DNA of 64,000 nucleotides from Rs1 sp000416275 (lineage in GTDB: Bacteria; Pseudomonadota; Gammaproteobacteria; Pseudomonadales; Balneatricaceae): contig OZ251574.1 of NCBI GenBank assembly GCA_965243635.1, positions 682,001 through 746,000 of the forward strand, in the 5' to 3' direction. The notes under the pieces were generated by a model that was given only the letters and a program-made list of their open reading frames with translations, made no database searches and had not been told where the DNA came from. The position numbers and the translations under genes are program-made. Below, piece by piece: positions 55,288 through 63,912 of the stretch. The number at the start of each line of letters is the position of its first letter. The stretch's first letter is position 1.

Positions 55288-55448
55288 CCTGAATCCGTGA
55301 CTTCAAAGTGAATACAGAGTGTAAGATATTGGTTTTACAGTGGAATTGAAAAATCTTAGCTGCACCCGTAGGTTCAGCGGGTATTTTTCTAACCGCTGTA
55401 GAATCAAGAGCTTGCGCTCTGTATTCACTTTGAAGTCACGGATTCAGG
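55288..55448. mobile_element. Element A copy 12 with perfectly symmetric ends
   Basis: The left end (CCTGAATCCGTGACTTC... to CAGAGTG) recurs as an exact reverse complement at the right end, giving about 33 bp of perfect terminal inverted repeat. In other copies the right end is less similar. The flanks do not show a clear duplication. Confidence 0.8.
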
Positions 55449-55644
55449 AATATGATTGGCCTAAGTTCAATGAAATAATCTCGCTGCAGATTACTGCTAG
55501 TCTTACTTTTTTCATACTAAAGATAGGGCTGTGCAGGCTGATGAATTGCAGTGGGATAACAGGATATCTGCACCGAAAATTGGCTATTCGCGGGCGCGGG
55601 CATTTGCACTCTCCAGCTCAGGGAAGATGCTCTCTGCTTTAAAG

Positions 55645-55735
55645 CTGAATCAGTGACTCCCAAGCGCCGCTTAATCTAAGGACACTCTGAAAATTAAGAA
55701 TTCTGCTATAAGCTCAGTGAAATCACGGATTCAGG
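55645..55735 (+). mobile_element. Element A copy 13, degenerate
   Basis: CTGAATCAGTGACTCC at one end and GAAATCACGGATTCAGG at the other recall element A; the interior differs. Confidence 0.5.
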
Positions 55736-55917
55736 TCAGAGTTAATGCAGTTAATAATGATTCGCATCAATTATTTCATCTCAAAGTTAAGTTATTATGA
55801 ATACTGCTAAATAAATTTAAATTATTCATTTTCGTGGTTAGCTGCACAAAATTTTAATTATTTGTGCGAACTTTTGTTGGCTTAACTATCGAATCAGACA
55901 TTATAGAGAGGTTAGTT

Positions 55918-56025
55918 ATGAGTACATGCTGTGGCGGTTGTGGTGGTCAAGATACCGATAAACCTAAAGCCGAAGAAAAACCTACCGAGCAACAACCGGA
56001 TAAACCAAAGAAGGAAAAATCTTAA
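55918..56025 (+). CDS. Tiny cysteine-rich protein (35 aa, CCGGCGG motif)
   Basis: The ATG at 55918 is preceded by GAGAGG at a good distance. The protein begins MSTCCGGCGGQD and continues as a highly charged, low-complexity tail rich in Lys, Glu and Pro. Three cysteines lie within positions 4-8. This looks like a metal- or thiol-binding peptide; I do not recognise a named family. The start of element A14 lies 5 bp after its stop. The AT-rich 180 bp upstream contain a likely promoter but no clear operator. Before the inversion this gene lay next to the GNAT pseudogene region. Confidence 0.6.
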   Translation: MSTCCGGCGGQDTDKPKAEEKPTEQQPDKPKKEKS

Positions 56026-56030
56026 TATTA

Positions 56031-56238
56031 CCTGAGTCGGTGACTTCACTGCACCACATAGCGCAAGCTCTTGATTCCACAGCGGTTAGAAAAATAGCCA
56101 CTGAAGCTACCGGTTTTATGCATGGATGCATTTATTTAGCGAATGCAGGAGCATATGAGCTTGCAGCTAAGATTTTTCAATTCCACCGTAGAACCAATAT
56201 CTTACACTCTGCATTCACTTTGAAGTCACGGATTCAGG
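56031..56238 (+). mobile_element. Element A copy 14 (long form, 208 bp)
   Basis: Ends CCTGAGTCGGTGACTTCA and GTCACGGATTCAGG, with TATTA on both sides. It is the long form with the 48-bp segment. Confidence 0.9.
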
Positions 56239-56395
56239 TATTAGCTAGAGATCCTCTGAACAAGGCTGATCGAAATCGCGAACGCCGCTAAAACCAGCCT
56301 ATTTTCAGGTTAGATCAACGATTTTCGGTCTCAACTTATCCCTAAACTTATCCCTTTCAATTCAGCCCACTATCAACAAGTTATACACAACCTGC

Positions 56396-58342
56396 GTAAC
56401 TTCTCAATAACACGGGGCAATCTACTATAGCTTACGCCAATTAAAGCCCTAGTCAGCGGCTACTTCTCGACGAATTAATTCTGCCAATGGGGGGATATCC
56501 CCAATCCCAGAATTTCTATCCAATATATAGTCCCAAAATGACACACCAAGCTTTCGACAAGTCTTTTTTAGACTGGAAAATGTATCTCGGCACTCTCTTC
56601 CAACATCACTGCGAGTACCTCCACTGATCTTTCTCTTTTTTACGAAATCCCTGATATCTGTTTCACTACCATTGGTATGTAAGGGAATTTCAGGACGTGC
56701 TAATACTCGCAGTAATTTCGCTTTGTTTTTGTAGATCCGCTTGAGCAATTGGTTTAAAGACTCATAACGTGTTCGCTGCGTAAAAATCTCGTCAAAAAAA
56801 GTCTCCAGCGCGGCTTTCTGATCGGAACCTGGCTGGACTTTATACGTTTTTAGGCCTCGATATAAATCCCAAATTTCACCGCGTACTTTCGCTATATCCT
56901 CTCGGTGCCATTCGTTTAACGGCAGCATTGTGTGTACCAAACGCTCAGTATGAATCCAGCACAATGCGTGCTGCAGAATATTGAACTGACCCGCCCCGTC
57001 ACTGAGTATGACTAAGTTCTGGCACCGGTTTTGATGCTGCACATTACCAAGTAAAGCGCCTTCCGTCGCAATACGACGGTGGCGCGCCGAGTTGATTCCC
57101 TGCTCATCAAGATGCTCCTCCCAACGCAGGGCATTAGCAAAATGCGACAAGCCACTCTCTAAGAGAAGCTTTAGTGGGACATGCGGTAATTTTTGATCTA
57201 CCCAGTAAGACTCAGCGTGATGATTAATACGATAACTTTTATCCCCCGCACAGAGCAATTCCAAAAAATTAACCCTACTCTTAGAGCCTGTCGATTCAAA
57301 CCAAGCAAAATACTCGTTGCCTATTTGAGTGACATAACCGTTGACCCCTTTATGGCGAGCACCTGAATCGTCAACAGTGACATAATCGGACAAAGCTAAA
57401 CCCGCTTTTAAAATGTCGTTCTTTTCCTGATGAAATTGAGATTTTCCCTCGGATAAAAGGCGATTGATTTGACCGGCGGAGATATCAATCCCCCATTCTC
57501 GCAGTTGCTCTAGCAATAGAGGTTGGGTGACATGACAGTGATGATGTTGATAAAGGACATAGCTGAGTAAATAAGGACCGTAATGCAGCCCGTTCAATTC
57601 TTTAGGTAATTTAGCGGTGAGGGTTTGGCCGTCTGGTGTGACATAACGGGCGAGACGATAACGGGTGTTTTTTGTGCCAATGACCAACTCCTGAACAATA
57701 AAATCCCGGTATCCTTTAAAGCGAGCTCCTGGAGGGATACCGTCTTGCGGTTGAACCACTTGATCGTCATGGATAGTTAGATTCGCATTTTTAGAGCGTT
57801 TCTTTGAGCCTGGCCGCTTTTTGTTTTCTGTCGATACTGAATCATCGCCCGTCGATTTATCTGTTTCTTTGTCCAAGTTACTTGGTTTGAAAGTGGGCCG
57901 TTTTTTCTGCTTTTTTAGTACGCGCACTTCATCTTTGAGCCGCTCGATCTCTTCGGCTTGCTGCTGAATACTTTGAAAGCATTGCTCTACTATCAGTAGT
58001 AAGCTTTTGACTACCGGAGTTTGTTCACTTTCTGGAATATCAGGTAAAGTAGGGAGTTTTTTCAAAGGTTTAAGTCATAGCAGCGAATGATAAGGTTATC
58101 TTACCATGGCTTTTTTAGGTGATATTTTTGCTTCTGTGAAGAGGTTTGAGGCATTTAAATAGTTAGTCGCAACCCGCGAGTGTATAAAATAAATAAACCA
58201 CTCACATGGACTGGTATAACGCGGTGCTGCTACTTTAAAGAAGAAGGGAAGTGGTCTTTAATTTTAACGACTTTTGGACTAAAACCCTGTCAAGAGAAAA
58301 TGATTTATATTGACGTTCTGCCCCGAGTTATTGAGAAGTTAC
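56396..58342 (-). mobile_element. IS66-family element copy 4 (1947 bp), recombinant flanks
   Basis: The flanking octamers CAACCTGC (left) and TGATTTTT (right) do not match each other. They are the reverse complements of the flanks of copy 1 (GCAGGTTG and AAAAATCA). This is the second inversion endpoint. Confidence 0.92.
56449..58065 (-). CDS. IS66-family transposase, copy 4
   Basis: 538 residues, intact, TTG start, with Ala in KNANLTI. It is on the opposite strand to copy 1, the orientation needed for recombination to invert the DNA between them. Confidence 0.93.
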   Translation of the reverse strand: MKKLPTLPDIPESEQTPVVKSLLLIVEQCFQSIQQQAEEIERLKDEVRVLKKQKKRPTFKPSNLDKETDKSTGDDSVSTENKKRPGSKKRSKNANLTIHDDQVVQPQDGIPPGARFKGYRDFIVQELVIGTKNTRYRLARYVTPDGQTLTAKLPKELNGLHYGPYLLSYVLYQHHHCHVTQPLLLEQLREWGIDISAGQINRLLSEGKSQFHQEKNDILKAGLALSDYVTVDDSGARHKGVNGYVTQIGNEYFAWFESTGSKSRVNFLELLCAGDKSYRINHHAESYWVDQKLPHVPLKLLLESGLSHFANALRWEEHLDEQGINSARHRRIATEGALLGNVQHQNRCQNLVILSDGAGQFNILQHALCWIHTERLVHTMLPLNEWHREDIAKVRGEIWDLYRGLKTYKVQPGSDQKAALETFFDEIFTQRTRYESLNQLLKRIYKNKAKLLRVLARPEIPLHTNGSETDIRDFVKKRKISGGTRSDVGRECRDTFSSLKKTCRKLGVSFWDYILDRNSGIGDIPPLAELIRREVAAD

Positions 58343-58376
58343 TGATTTTTGGTTTTATTTGAATCCCGAAACTTGA
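58343..58376 (+). mobile_element. Left tip of the IS4-family element, separated from the rest
   Basis: These 34 bp begin with the octamer TGATTTTT and end CCCGAAACTTGA, the inverted match of the IS4 terminus at 8028. The host octamer TTAACAAC follows. It is the missing end of the element at 6406-8028. Confidence 0.85.
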
Positions 58377-58391
58377 GTTAACAACATATTA

Positions 58392-59756
58392 GTGATCGGC
58401 ATGTTCGTCTCTTTTATCCTCTTGCTGTTCAGTGGTTTCCCGGTCGCTTATGTCTTAGCAGGTATTGGTGTGACTTTCGCCGGTATCGGTTATCTGACAG
58501 ATATCTATTTTAATACTATGACAGGTTTGGACTACAACACCTTAGGTTTGGTGGTCAATAGAATTTTCAAAATAATGGACAACTGGATTTTAGTCGCGCT
58601 GCCGATGTTTATCTTTATGGGGATAATGTTAGATAAATCGGGCGTAGCTGAACGACTAATGGTTTCCATGCAGGAGCTTTTTGGGCGGGTGCATGGGGGT
58701 CTTGCGGTGACCGTCACAGTGATTGGCATCATCTTGGCGGCATCTACCGGAATTATCGGCGCCTCGGTGGTGTTACTGGCCGTTATGTCATTGCCGACCA
58801 TGATAAAACAGGGCTACTCGATGCCTTTAGCGCTGGGCACCATTGCCAGCGCCGGGACACTAGGTATCTTAATACCACCGAGCATTATGCTGGTTATTAT
58901 GGCCGATCAAATGGCTATTTCAGTAGGTGACTTGTTTATGGGAGCGGTGATCCCAGGGTTAATGCTAGGGGGTATGTATATCTTATATATCCTTATTGCC
59001 AGTTACTTTAACCCACAGGGAGCACCGGTACCTAAGGGCGCGAAAAAGCTCGACTGCAAAATAGTGGCGAGAGTACTGATCGATATACTGCCTACTGGAT
59101 CGCTGATTTTTGTCGTTTTAGGCTCTATATTTGCAGGTATTGCCACGCCGACTGAAGCTTCGGGAGTTGGTGCTTTAGGTGCTACTTGTCTCGCGCTTTA
59201 CAACGGAAAATTTAGTTTTAAAGTACTTAAAGAAGTGAGTATCGGCACCTACGGAACAACGGCCTATATCTTCGCTATATTTATAGGTGCTACTTGTTTT
59301 GCCCTAGTATTGCGGGAATTAGGTGGGGATGAGCTAATAGAGTCTTTCCTGACCGGCTTGCCCTTCGGCCCCTACGGTATTATTGCTTTCATACTGGTGA
59401 TTATCTTCTTACTGGGTTTTTTCCTCGATTGGATAGAGATAACTTTGATTATACTGCCTTTACTGGCGCCAGTAATTTCTTCCCTAGGATTGGACATCGA
59501 TGGCCATGGGGTCGTGGATAATGCAGAATTAGTCTGGTTCTTGATGCTGGTTGCGATGGCATTACAGACCTCGTTTTTAACCCCGCCGGTTGGATTTGCC
59601 CTGTTTTATCTGAAGGGGGTATGCCCACCAGAGGTGAAGTTAAGTGATATTTATAAAGGTGTTATCCCATTTGTTTTAATCCAACTAGCGGCTTTAGTCA
59701 TACTTATTCTCTGGCCACAGCTAGTGATTTGGCTGCCCGCTATTACCTATGGTTAA
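58392..59756 (+). CDS. dctM: TRAP transporter large membrane subunit DctM
   Basis: A 454-residue inner-membrane protein with about 12 helices, the transport channel of TRAP systems. Signatures include PMFIFMGIMLDKSGVAERL, AASTGIIGASVVLL, GTLGILIPPSIMLV and FLTPPVGFALFYLKGV. The full length is retained. GTG 58392 is given; ATG 58401 is possible. The native junction with dctQ is destroyed: the preceding bases are an IS4 tip and IS66 copy 4, while dctQ and dctP lie at 8.0-9.9 kb in inverse orientation. Expression now depends on a new promoter, perhaps from the IS66 end. Confidence 0.93.
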   Translation: MIGMFVSFILLLFSGFPVAYVLAGIGVTFAGIGYLTDIYFNTMTGLDYNTLGLVVNRIFKIMDNWILVALPMFIFMGIMLDKSGVAERLMVSMQELFGRVHGGLAVTVTVIGIILAASTGIIGASVVLLAVMSLPTMIKQGYSMPLALGTIASAGTLGILIPPSIMLVIMADQMAISVGDLFMGAVIPGLMLGGMYILYILIASYFNPQGAPVPKGAKKLDCKIVARVLIDILPTGSLIFVVLGSIFAGIATPTEASGVGALGATCLALYNGKFSFKVLKEVSIGTYGTTAYIFAIFIGATCFALVLRELGGDELIESFLTGLPFGPYGIIAFILVIIFLLGFFLDWIEITLIILPLLAPVISSLGLDIDGHGVVDNAELVWFLMLVAMALQTSFLTPPVGFALFYLKGVCPPEVKLSDIYKGVIPFVLIQLAALVILILWPQLVIWLPAITYG

Positions 59757-59920
59757 GGAACCTCTGACAAGTCACGCACGCCCCTGATCTACAGAGGAGA
59801 ACTAAGTGGCTATTTTGCCGGAAAATTTGACAGGGACTAGTCATCACCGGCGTTCTCTTTGGCGGATATAGGCGCTTAGTTGTACACAGGAAAGATGCGG
59901 GACTTGTTCAGAGGCCTCTA
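59757..59920 (+). mobile_element. Element D copy 3
   Basis: GGAACCTCTGACAAGTC directly follows the dctM stop and GACTTGTTCAGAGGCCTC ends the element. Interior motifs (GGCGTTCTCTTTGGCGGATA, TAGTTGTACACAGGAAAG) match other D copies. Flanking duplications are not evident. Confidence 0.65.
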
Positions 59921-59936
59921 TAATAGAGGCCTCTTT
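59911..59936 (+). terminator. Hairpin with T run after dctM
   Basis: GAGGCCTCTAT pairs with ATAGAGGCCTC, followed by TTTT. The left arm is the end of element D3, so the element seems to have contributed a terminator. Confidence 0.65.
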
Positions 59937-59937
59937 T

Positions 59938-59981
59938 AAAGGCTAGATAAAGGCTAGATAAAGGCTAGATAAAGGCTACTT
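59938..59981. repeat. Tandem 11-bp repeat AAAGGCTAGAT
   Basis: Three perfect units and a partial fourth lie just downstream of the dioxygenase gene. Confidence 0.9.
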
Positions 59982-59994
59982 TTTAGTAGACTGA

Positions 59995-60804
59995 CTAGCG
60001 CGGATAGATAATCGGAAACCAATCTTCTCTGAGTTTTTGGCCATCTTGTTGATTGATATCAGGATAGCTAGGGGAAGTACGCCCCGGGCGCTGAACATAG
60101 CGGGCATCATCGCCTATCAGTCGAAAAGATACGGTGCGATTTCGTGAGGGGACGGTGTTGGAATTGGCTCCGTGCACGGTCTTGAAATTAAAAGCGACCA
60201 CGTCCCCAGGCTCAATTGCCCAAGCGCGAATCTGGTAGTCCCCGTTATCTATATCGGGCATCGCCATGAAATCATCTTGATCGGGATAAAAATTTTGTTG
60301 GTTGGCCCAGCTGGTGGGCATAATCAGTTTTGGCCACAAGTGAGATCCCACCACTGATTTCAGGGATACCTCTCTGGTGCGTGGGTCGAGGGGGATCCAA
60401 AAACTAACGCTCTGCTGAGCGTCTACAAAGTAGTAGGGCATGTCTTGATGCCAAGGTGTCGCGACCCCAGATACCGCCTCTTTATCCAAGTAGTGATCAT
60501 GAAAAAACTGCACCTTTTGCGACTGCATTAACTGCGCGGCAATCGCCGCCATATCTGATTGCCAGACAAACTCCCGAAAGGCATCGATGCGCTGCCAGTT
60601 ACAAAAATCCTCGACAAAACGGCCGCGGTAATTTTTGCTCTTATGGGTGATAGCCCTAGTGCTCAGCTGCTGCATATTTTGATCGGCACCCTCGTTGAGG
60701 CGCTCGATCCAAGATTTAAAGACACCGCGTAATACCACGACACCTTCGGTTTGGTATAGTTCGACCTGCTGCTTGGTAACAATCTGTTTTTGTTCTATAT
60801 TCAT
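59995..60804 (-). CDS. Phytanoyl-CoA dioxygenase family protein (Fe(II)/2-oxoglutarate)
   Basis: A 269-residue non-heme iron oxygenase of the PhyH family. The metal triad is seen as His-x-Asp in TPWHQDMPYYF and the distal His in FKTVHGANSN. The 2-oxoglutarate-binding Arg is likely in SRNRTVSFRL. Family members hydroxylate very varied substrates, so none is assigned. ATG 60804 is preferred (AAGGGA upstream); a longer frame to 60849 lacks an SD. A LysR regulator gene is divergent with about 107 bp between starts, so it probably controls this gene. Confidence 0.88.
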   Translation of the reverse strand: MNIEQKQIVTKQQVELYQTEGVVVLRGVFKSWIERLNEGADQNMQQLSTRAITHKSKNYRGRFVEDFCNWQRIDAFREFVWQSDMAAIAAQLMQSQKVQFFHDHYLDKEAVSGVATPWHQDMPYYFVDAQQSVSFWIPLDPRTREVSLKSVVGSHLWPKLIMPTSWANQQNFYPDQDDFMAMPDIDNGDYQIRAWAIEPGDVVAFNFKTVHGANSNTVPSRNRTVSFRLIGDDARYVQRPGRTSPSYPDINQQDGQKLREDWFPIIYPR

Positions 60805-60911
60805 AGCTAATCCCTTAAGTTTAGCGCCACCTGTTTGATTAATCGCCATCTTGTATTAGCATAGGAAGCTTGGCAAATATTATTTTTTAATGACCCTCAT
60901 CAACAGAGTTA

Positions 60912-61811
60912 ATGACCTTGCAGATAACTATTAAGCAACTCGCGTACTTTATTTCCGCCGCTGAGCTATCCAGTGTCAGCGGAGCGGCAAGAGCGCTCAA
61001 CGTTTCGCAGCCCTCTATATCCACTGCGATTAACCAGCTCGAAGATAGCTTGCAGCAGCCGCTTTTTGTCAGGCAGCAGGGGCAGCGTATTATTTTGACG
61101 CCAGCGGGTAAATTTGCCCTAACTGAGGCGCGCATACTACAGCGCCAATTTAAAGACTTTTGTCTGGATACGATTAATTTCGACGGGGCGCTGCAGGGTG
61201 AGTTACACATATCCGGCTTCCAAGATTTGGCGCCATATTACCTGCCGGGAATACTGGCTGAATTTAAATCCGCCAACGCCGCAGTGCAAATATCTCTCGA
61301 CGAGGGAGACCAGCAACAGGTGCTGCAAAATCTATTAAATTGTAAAACTGATATCGCTATTTGTTATCACTTGGGGGCAGAGCCAAAAATCATCCAACAC
61401 CGGCTGACGGCACTGTATCCCTACGTAATGCTGGCCAGCGACCACCCACTGGCAACCGAAAAAAGCTTGAGTCTGGCGCAGCTGGTGGCTGAACCTTTGA
61501 TTGTGGAAAATCTACCTCGCACTAAAGAATATTTTATGTCTTTGTTTAGACAGTTCAATTTGGAACCGAACATCTATATTGAAACTTCATCCTTTGAAAT
61601 GCAGCGCGGCTTAGTGGCCAGCGGCTTAGGAGTTGCGCTCTCTTGTACTCGGCCGAAAGGCGATCTTAGTTATGACGGCAGTCGGTTGATTTGCATACCA
61701 TTGAATGATGACGTGGCTGCAGAGACGGTGGTGCTCTGTCACTTAGCGGAGCTAAAAACGACCAAGCTAATGCGAGAGTTCATCAGCTGTGCCGAGCAAT
61801 ACTTCACCTGA
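60912..61811 (+). CDS. LysR-family transcription regulator
   Basis: A 299-residue regulator. The N-terminal winged helix-turn-helix (residues about 1-60) reads ITIKQLAYFISAAELSSVSGAARALNVSQPSISTAINQLE. The C-terminal ligand-binding domain begins GELHISGFQDLAPYYLP and contains VASGLGVALSC. LysR proteins usually control a divergent neighbour, here the dioxygenase. The inducer is unknown. The start ATG has only a weak SD. Confidence 0.9.
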   Translation: MTLQITIKQLAYFISAAELSSVSGAARALNVSQPSISTAINQLEDSLQQPLFVRQQGQRIILTPAGKFALTEARILQRQFKDFCLDTINFDGALQGELHISGFQDLAPYYLPGILAEFKSANAAVQISLDEGDQQQVLQNLLNCKTDIAICYHLGAEPKIIQHRLTALYPYVMLASDHPLATEKSLSLAQLVAEPLIVENLPRTKEYFMSLFRQFNLEPNIYIETSSFEMQRGLVASGLGVALSCTRPKGDLSYDGSRLICIPLNDDVAAETVVLCHLAELKTTKLMREFISCAEQYFT

Positions 61812-62400
61812 TTGCCCCTGGTGCTTGTGGCAGCTGTGAAGAAGGCGCAGGGCGACCCAGGAAAATATTTAAATCAAGAGTTGTGAGTTGCAGGCCATGT
61901 GCTGGTAAATTCGAAGTTAATCGCTAGCAATTAGCAATTACCCTATTACTTTTACAACTCAATACTAAGCTCGACTTATCGTCACTATCGGCTAGAGTGT
62001 TTTTATTTTCCTCTGTGTAGCGCAGCCGCCTCCGTGCGCACCGTAGGCTGTGAACTAAGAGTTAGTATCCTTCAATCTAAGCTTGGTAGGGACGGTCATT
62101 ACACTGCTTTCTCTTTCGCGGATACGGACTCTTAGTTATCCACAGGGAATATAGGACTTGTTTAGAGATTTCCTCGTGATCCGCACATATCTCGCTGAAA
62201 AAACGCTGCGAGCTAATGATATTTATTTAAACTAACGTATTGAATTAATAATGGAATATTTATTTTTAAAAGTTATACTCGCCGCTCAAAATAGTTGACG
62301 CCATTATTTTAGATGTAGCCCTAATCCATTGAATGGATGAAACGTTGTTCGACACAAGGGTATCGAAAATCCCACAAGAAATAGTTTTTGGTGAGCATCC
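61812..62400. other. Gene-free stretch with degenerate B and D fragments
   Basis: This 589-bp interval contains a fragment of the CCTCTGTG block of element B (about 62003-62042) and a diverged element D (about 62100-62172, ending GACTTGTTTAGAGATTTCCT). I see no gene. The bases before 62401 should hold the cyclase promoter. Confidence 0.55.
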
Positions 62401-63912
62401 GTGGCTATTGTTAATTTTATGCGCGATCTGTTCCCGTCAGATTATGCTCCGCAGCCACCATTTTTAAACGAGGCCCTTTTGTCGAAGAAAATTAAATTTA
62501 TGCTGTTGTTGTGTGGCATATTATCCCTTGGTTTTATTACCACCAGCATGGTCGGCTATTTTATTGCCAGAGATTCGCTCAGTAAACAGATATCTACCGA
62601 TACCTTGCCATTGATTGGCGACAACATATATTCTGAAATTCAGCGTGATTTACTGAAGCCGATTATTATCTCATCATTGATGGCCAACGATACTTTTTTG
62701 CGAGCTTGGGTTATCGGTGGCGAAAAGACCCCCGTTGATATACAAAATTATCTGCAAGAAATTCAAAGCAGCTACCGTACCGTGACCAGCTTTTTTATCT
62801 CGGATCGCAGTTTAAAATACTACCATTCAACTGGGGTATTAAAAACTATCGATGAAAACTCTGCTGCTGATCAATGGTATTTCCAAGCAAAAAATATGCG
62901 CGCCAGTCACGAGCTAAATATTGATTATGACCCCTCCGACCCAAGTTCTTTAACCGTGTTCATCAATTACAAAGTATTTGATCAGCAGGGAGGGTTTTTG
63001 GGGATCACAGGCGTCGGATTAGCACTGGAAAATGTCCAGAAAATCCTCGAGGACTATCAAAGCCGATATCGAGGAGAGATATTTTTTGTCGATGCAAATG
63101 CTAAAATTACACTGCGTGGTGCGCCTTTATCCAAAGGTATTGATTTTGCAAAACTGGTGGATGGTCAGAGTATCAAACAGCGCATCCTCGATCATGAAAT
63201 AGCCGCTTTTAGCTATCGTGAAGGTCTGCATAAAATCATGTTAAACAGTCGTTTTTTGGAAGAGTTTCACTGGTATTTAGTGGTCAGAAAAAGCGACCAC
63301 AATTTAGATGATAATCTCTTTGATTCGCTGCTTATCAATTTGCTGATTTCACTGATCATTACCATCATGGTGCTCAGTATTAGCTGGTTTACTTTGAGTG
63401 GCTATCAGCGGCGTTTAGAGGCAATGGCTACCACTGATAAATTGACTGGTCTGAATAATAGACAGATGTTTGACCCTATATTAGAGCGGCTATTAAAACG
63501 CGCCGCCCGCAGTAACAACGATCTAGCGGCCGTGATTATCGATATCGATTATTTCAAAAAAGTAAATGACCAGCACGGCCATCCCTTTGGCGATAAGGTA
63601 TTGGTTGAAGTTGCTAATCTAATCAAAAAAACCACTAGAAAATCTGATGTGTTGTGCCGCTGGGGCGGCGAAGAATTCGTGGTGTTAATGTTAAACTGTA
63701 ACAGTGTTGAAGCGATGAATTTTGCCGCTAAGTTACAGGCAGTATTCGCCGCGACCCCCTTCAGTATTGAAGAGCATTCGATTGAGATCCAGCTCAGCAT
63801 TGGAATCTCATCTAGAACCACTAAAGACAAACCTGACAAGTTGATTTTTCGTGCAGATCAAGCACTACTCTCGGCCAAAAACACGGGACGAAACCGCATA
63901 GTCATTGGCTAG
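62401..63912 (+). CDS. Diguanylate cyclase with a periplasmic Cache-type sensor domain
   Basis: A 503-residue inner-membrane protein. Transmembrane helix 1 (about residues 32-55) and helix 2 (about 305-330) flank a periplasmic Cache-like domain (SSYRTVTSFFISDRSLKYYHSTG...). The cytoplasmic GGDEF domain (about 345-500) has DIDYFKKVNDQHGHPFGDKVL and the active site GGEEF. RKSD five residues upstream is a product-inhibition I-site. It should make cyclic di-GMP from two GTP in response to an external ligand. It starts at GTG and is monocistronic. Confidence 0.92.
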   Translation: MAIVNFMRDLFPSDYAPQPPFLNEALLSKKIKFMLLLCGILSLGFITTSMVGYFIARDSLSKQISTDTLPLIGDNIYSEIQRDLLKPIIISSLMANDTFLRAWVIGGEKTPVDIQNYLQEIQSSYRTVTSFFISDRSLKYYHSTGVLKTIDENSAADQWYFQAKNMRASHELNIDYDPSDPSSLTVFINYKVFDQQGGFLGITGVGLALENVQKILEDYQSRYRGEIFFVDANAKITLRGAPLSKGIDFAKLVDGQSIKQRILDHEIAAFSYREGLHKIMLNSRFLEEFHWYLVVRKSDHNLDDNLFDSLLINLLISLIITIMVLSISWFTLSGYQRRLEAMATTDKLTGLNNRQMFDPILERLLKRAARSNNDLAAVIIDIDYFKKVNDQHGHPFGDKVLVEVANLIKKTTRKSDVLCRWGGEEFVVLMLNCNSVEAMNFAAKLQAVFAATPFSIEEHSIEIQLSIGISSRTTKDKPDKLIFRADQALLSAKNTGRNRIVIG

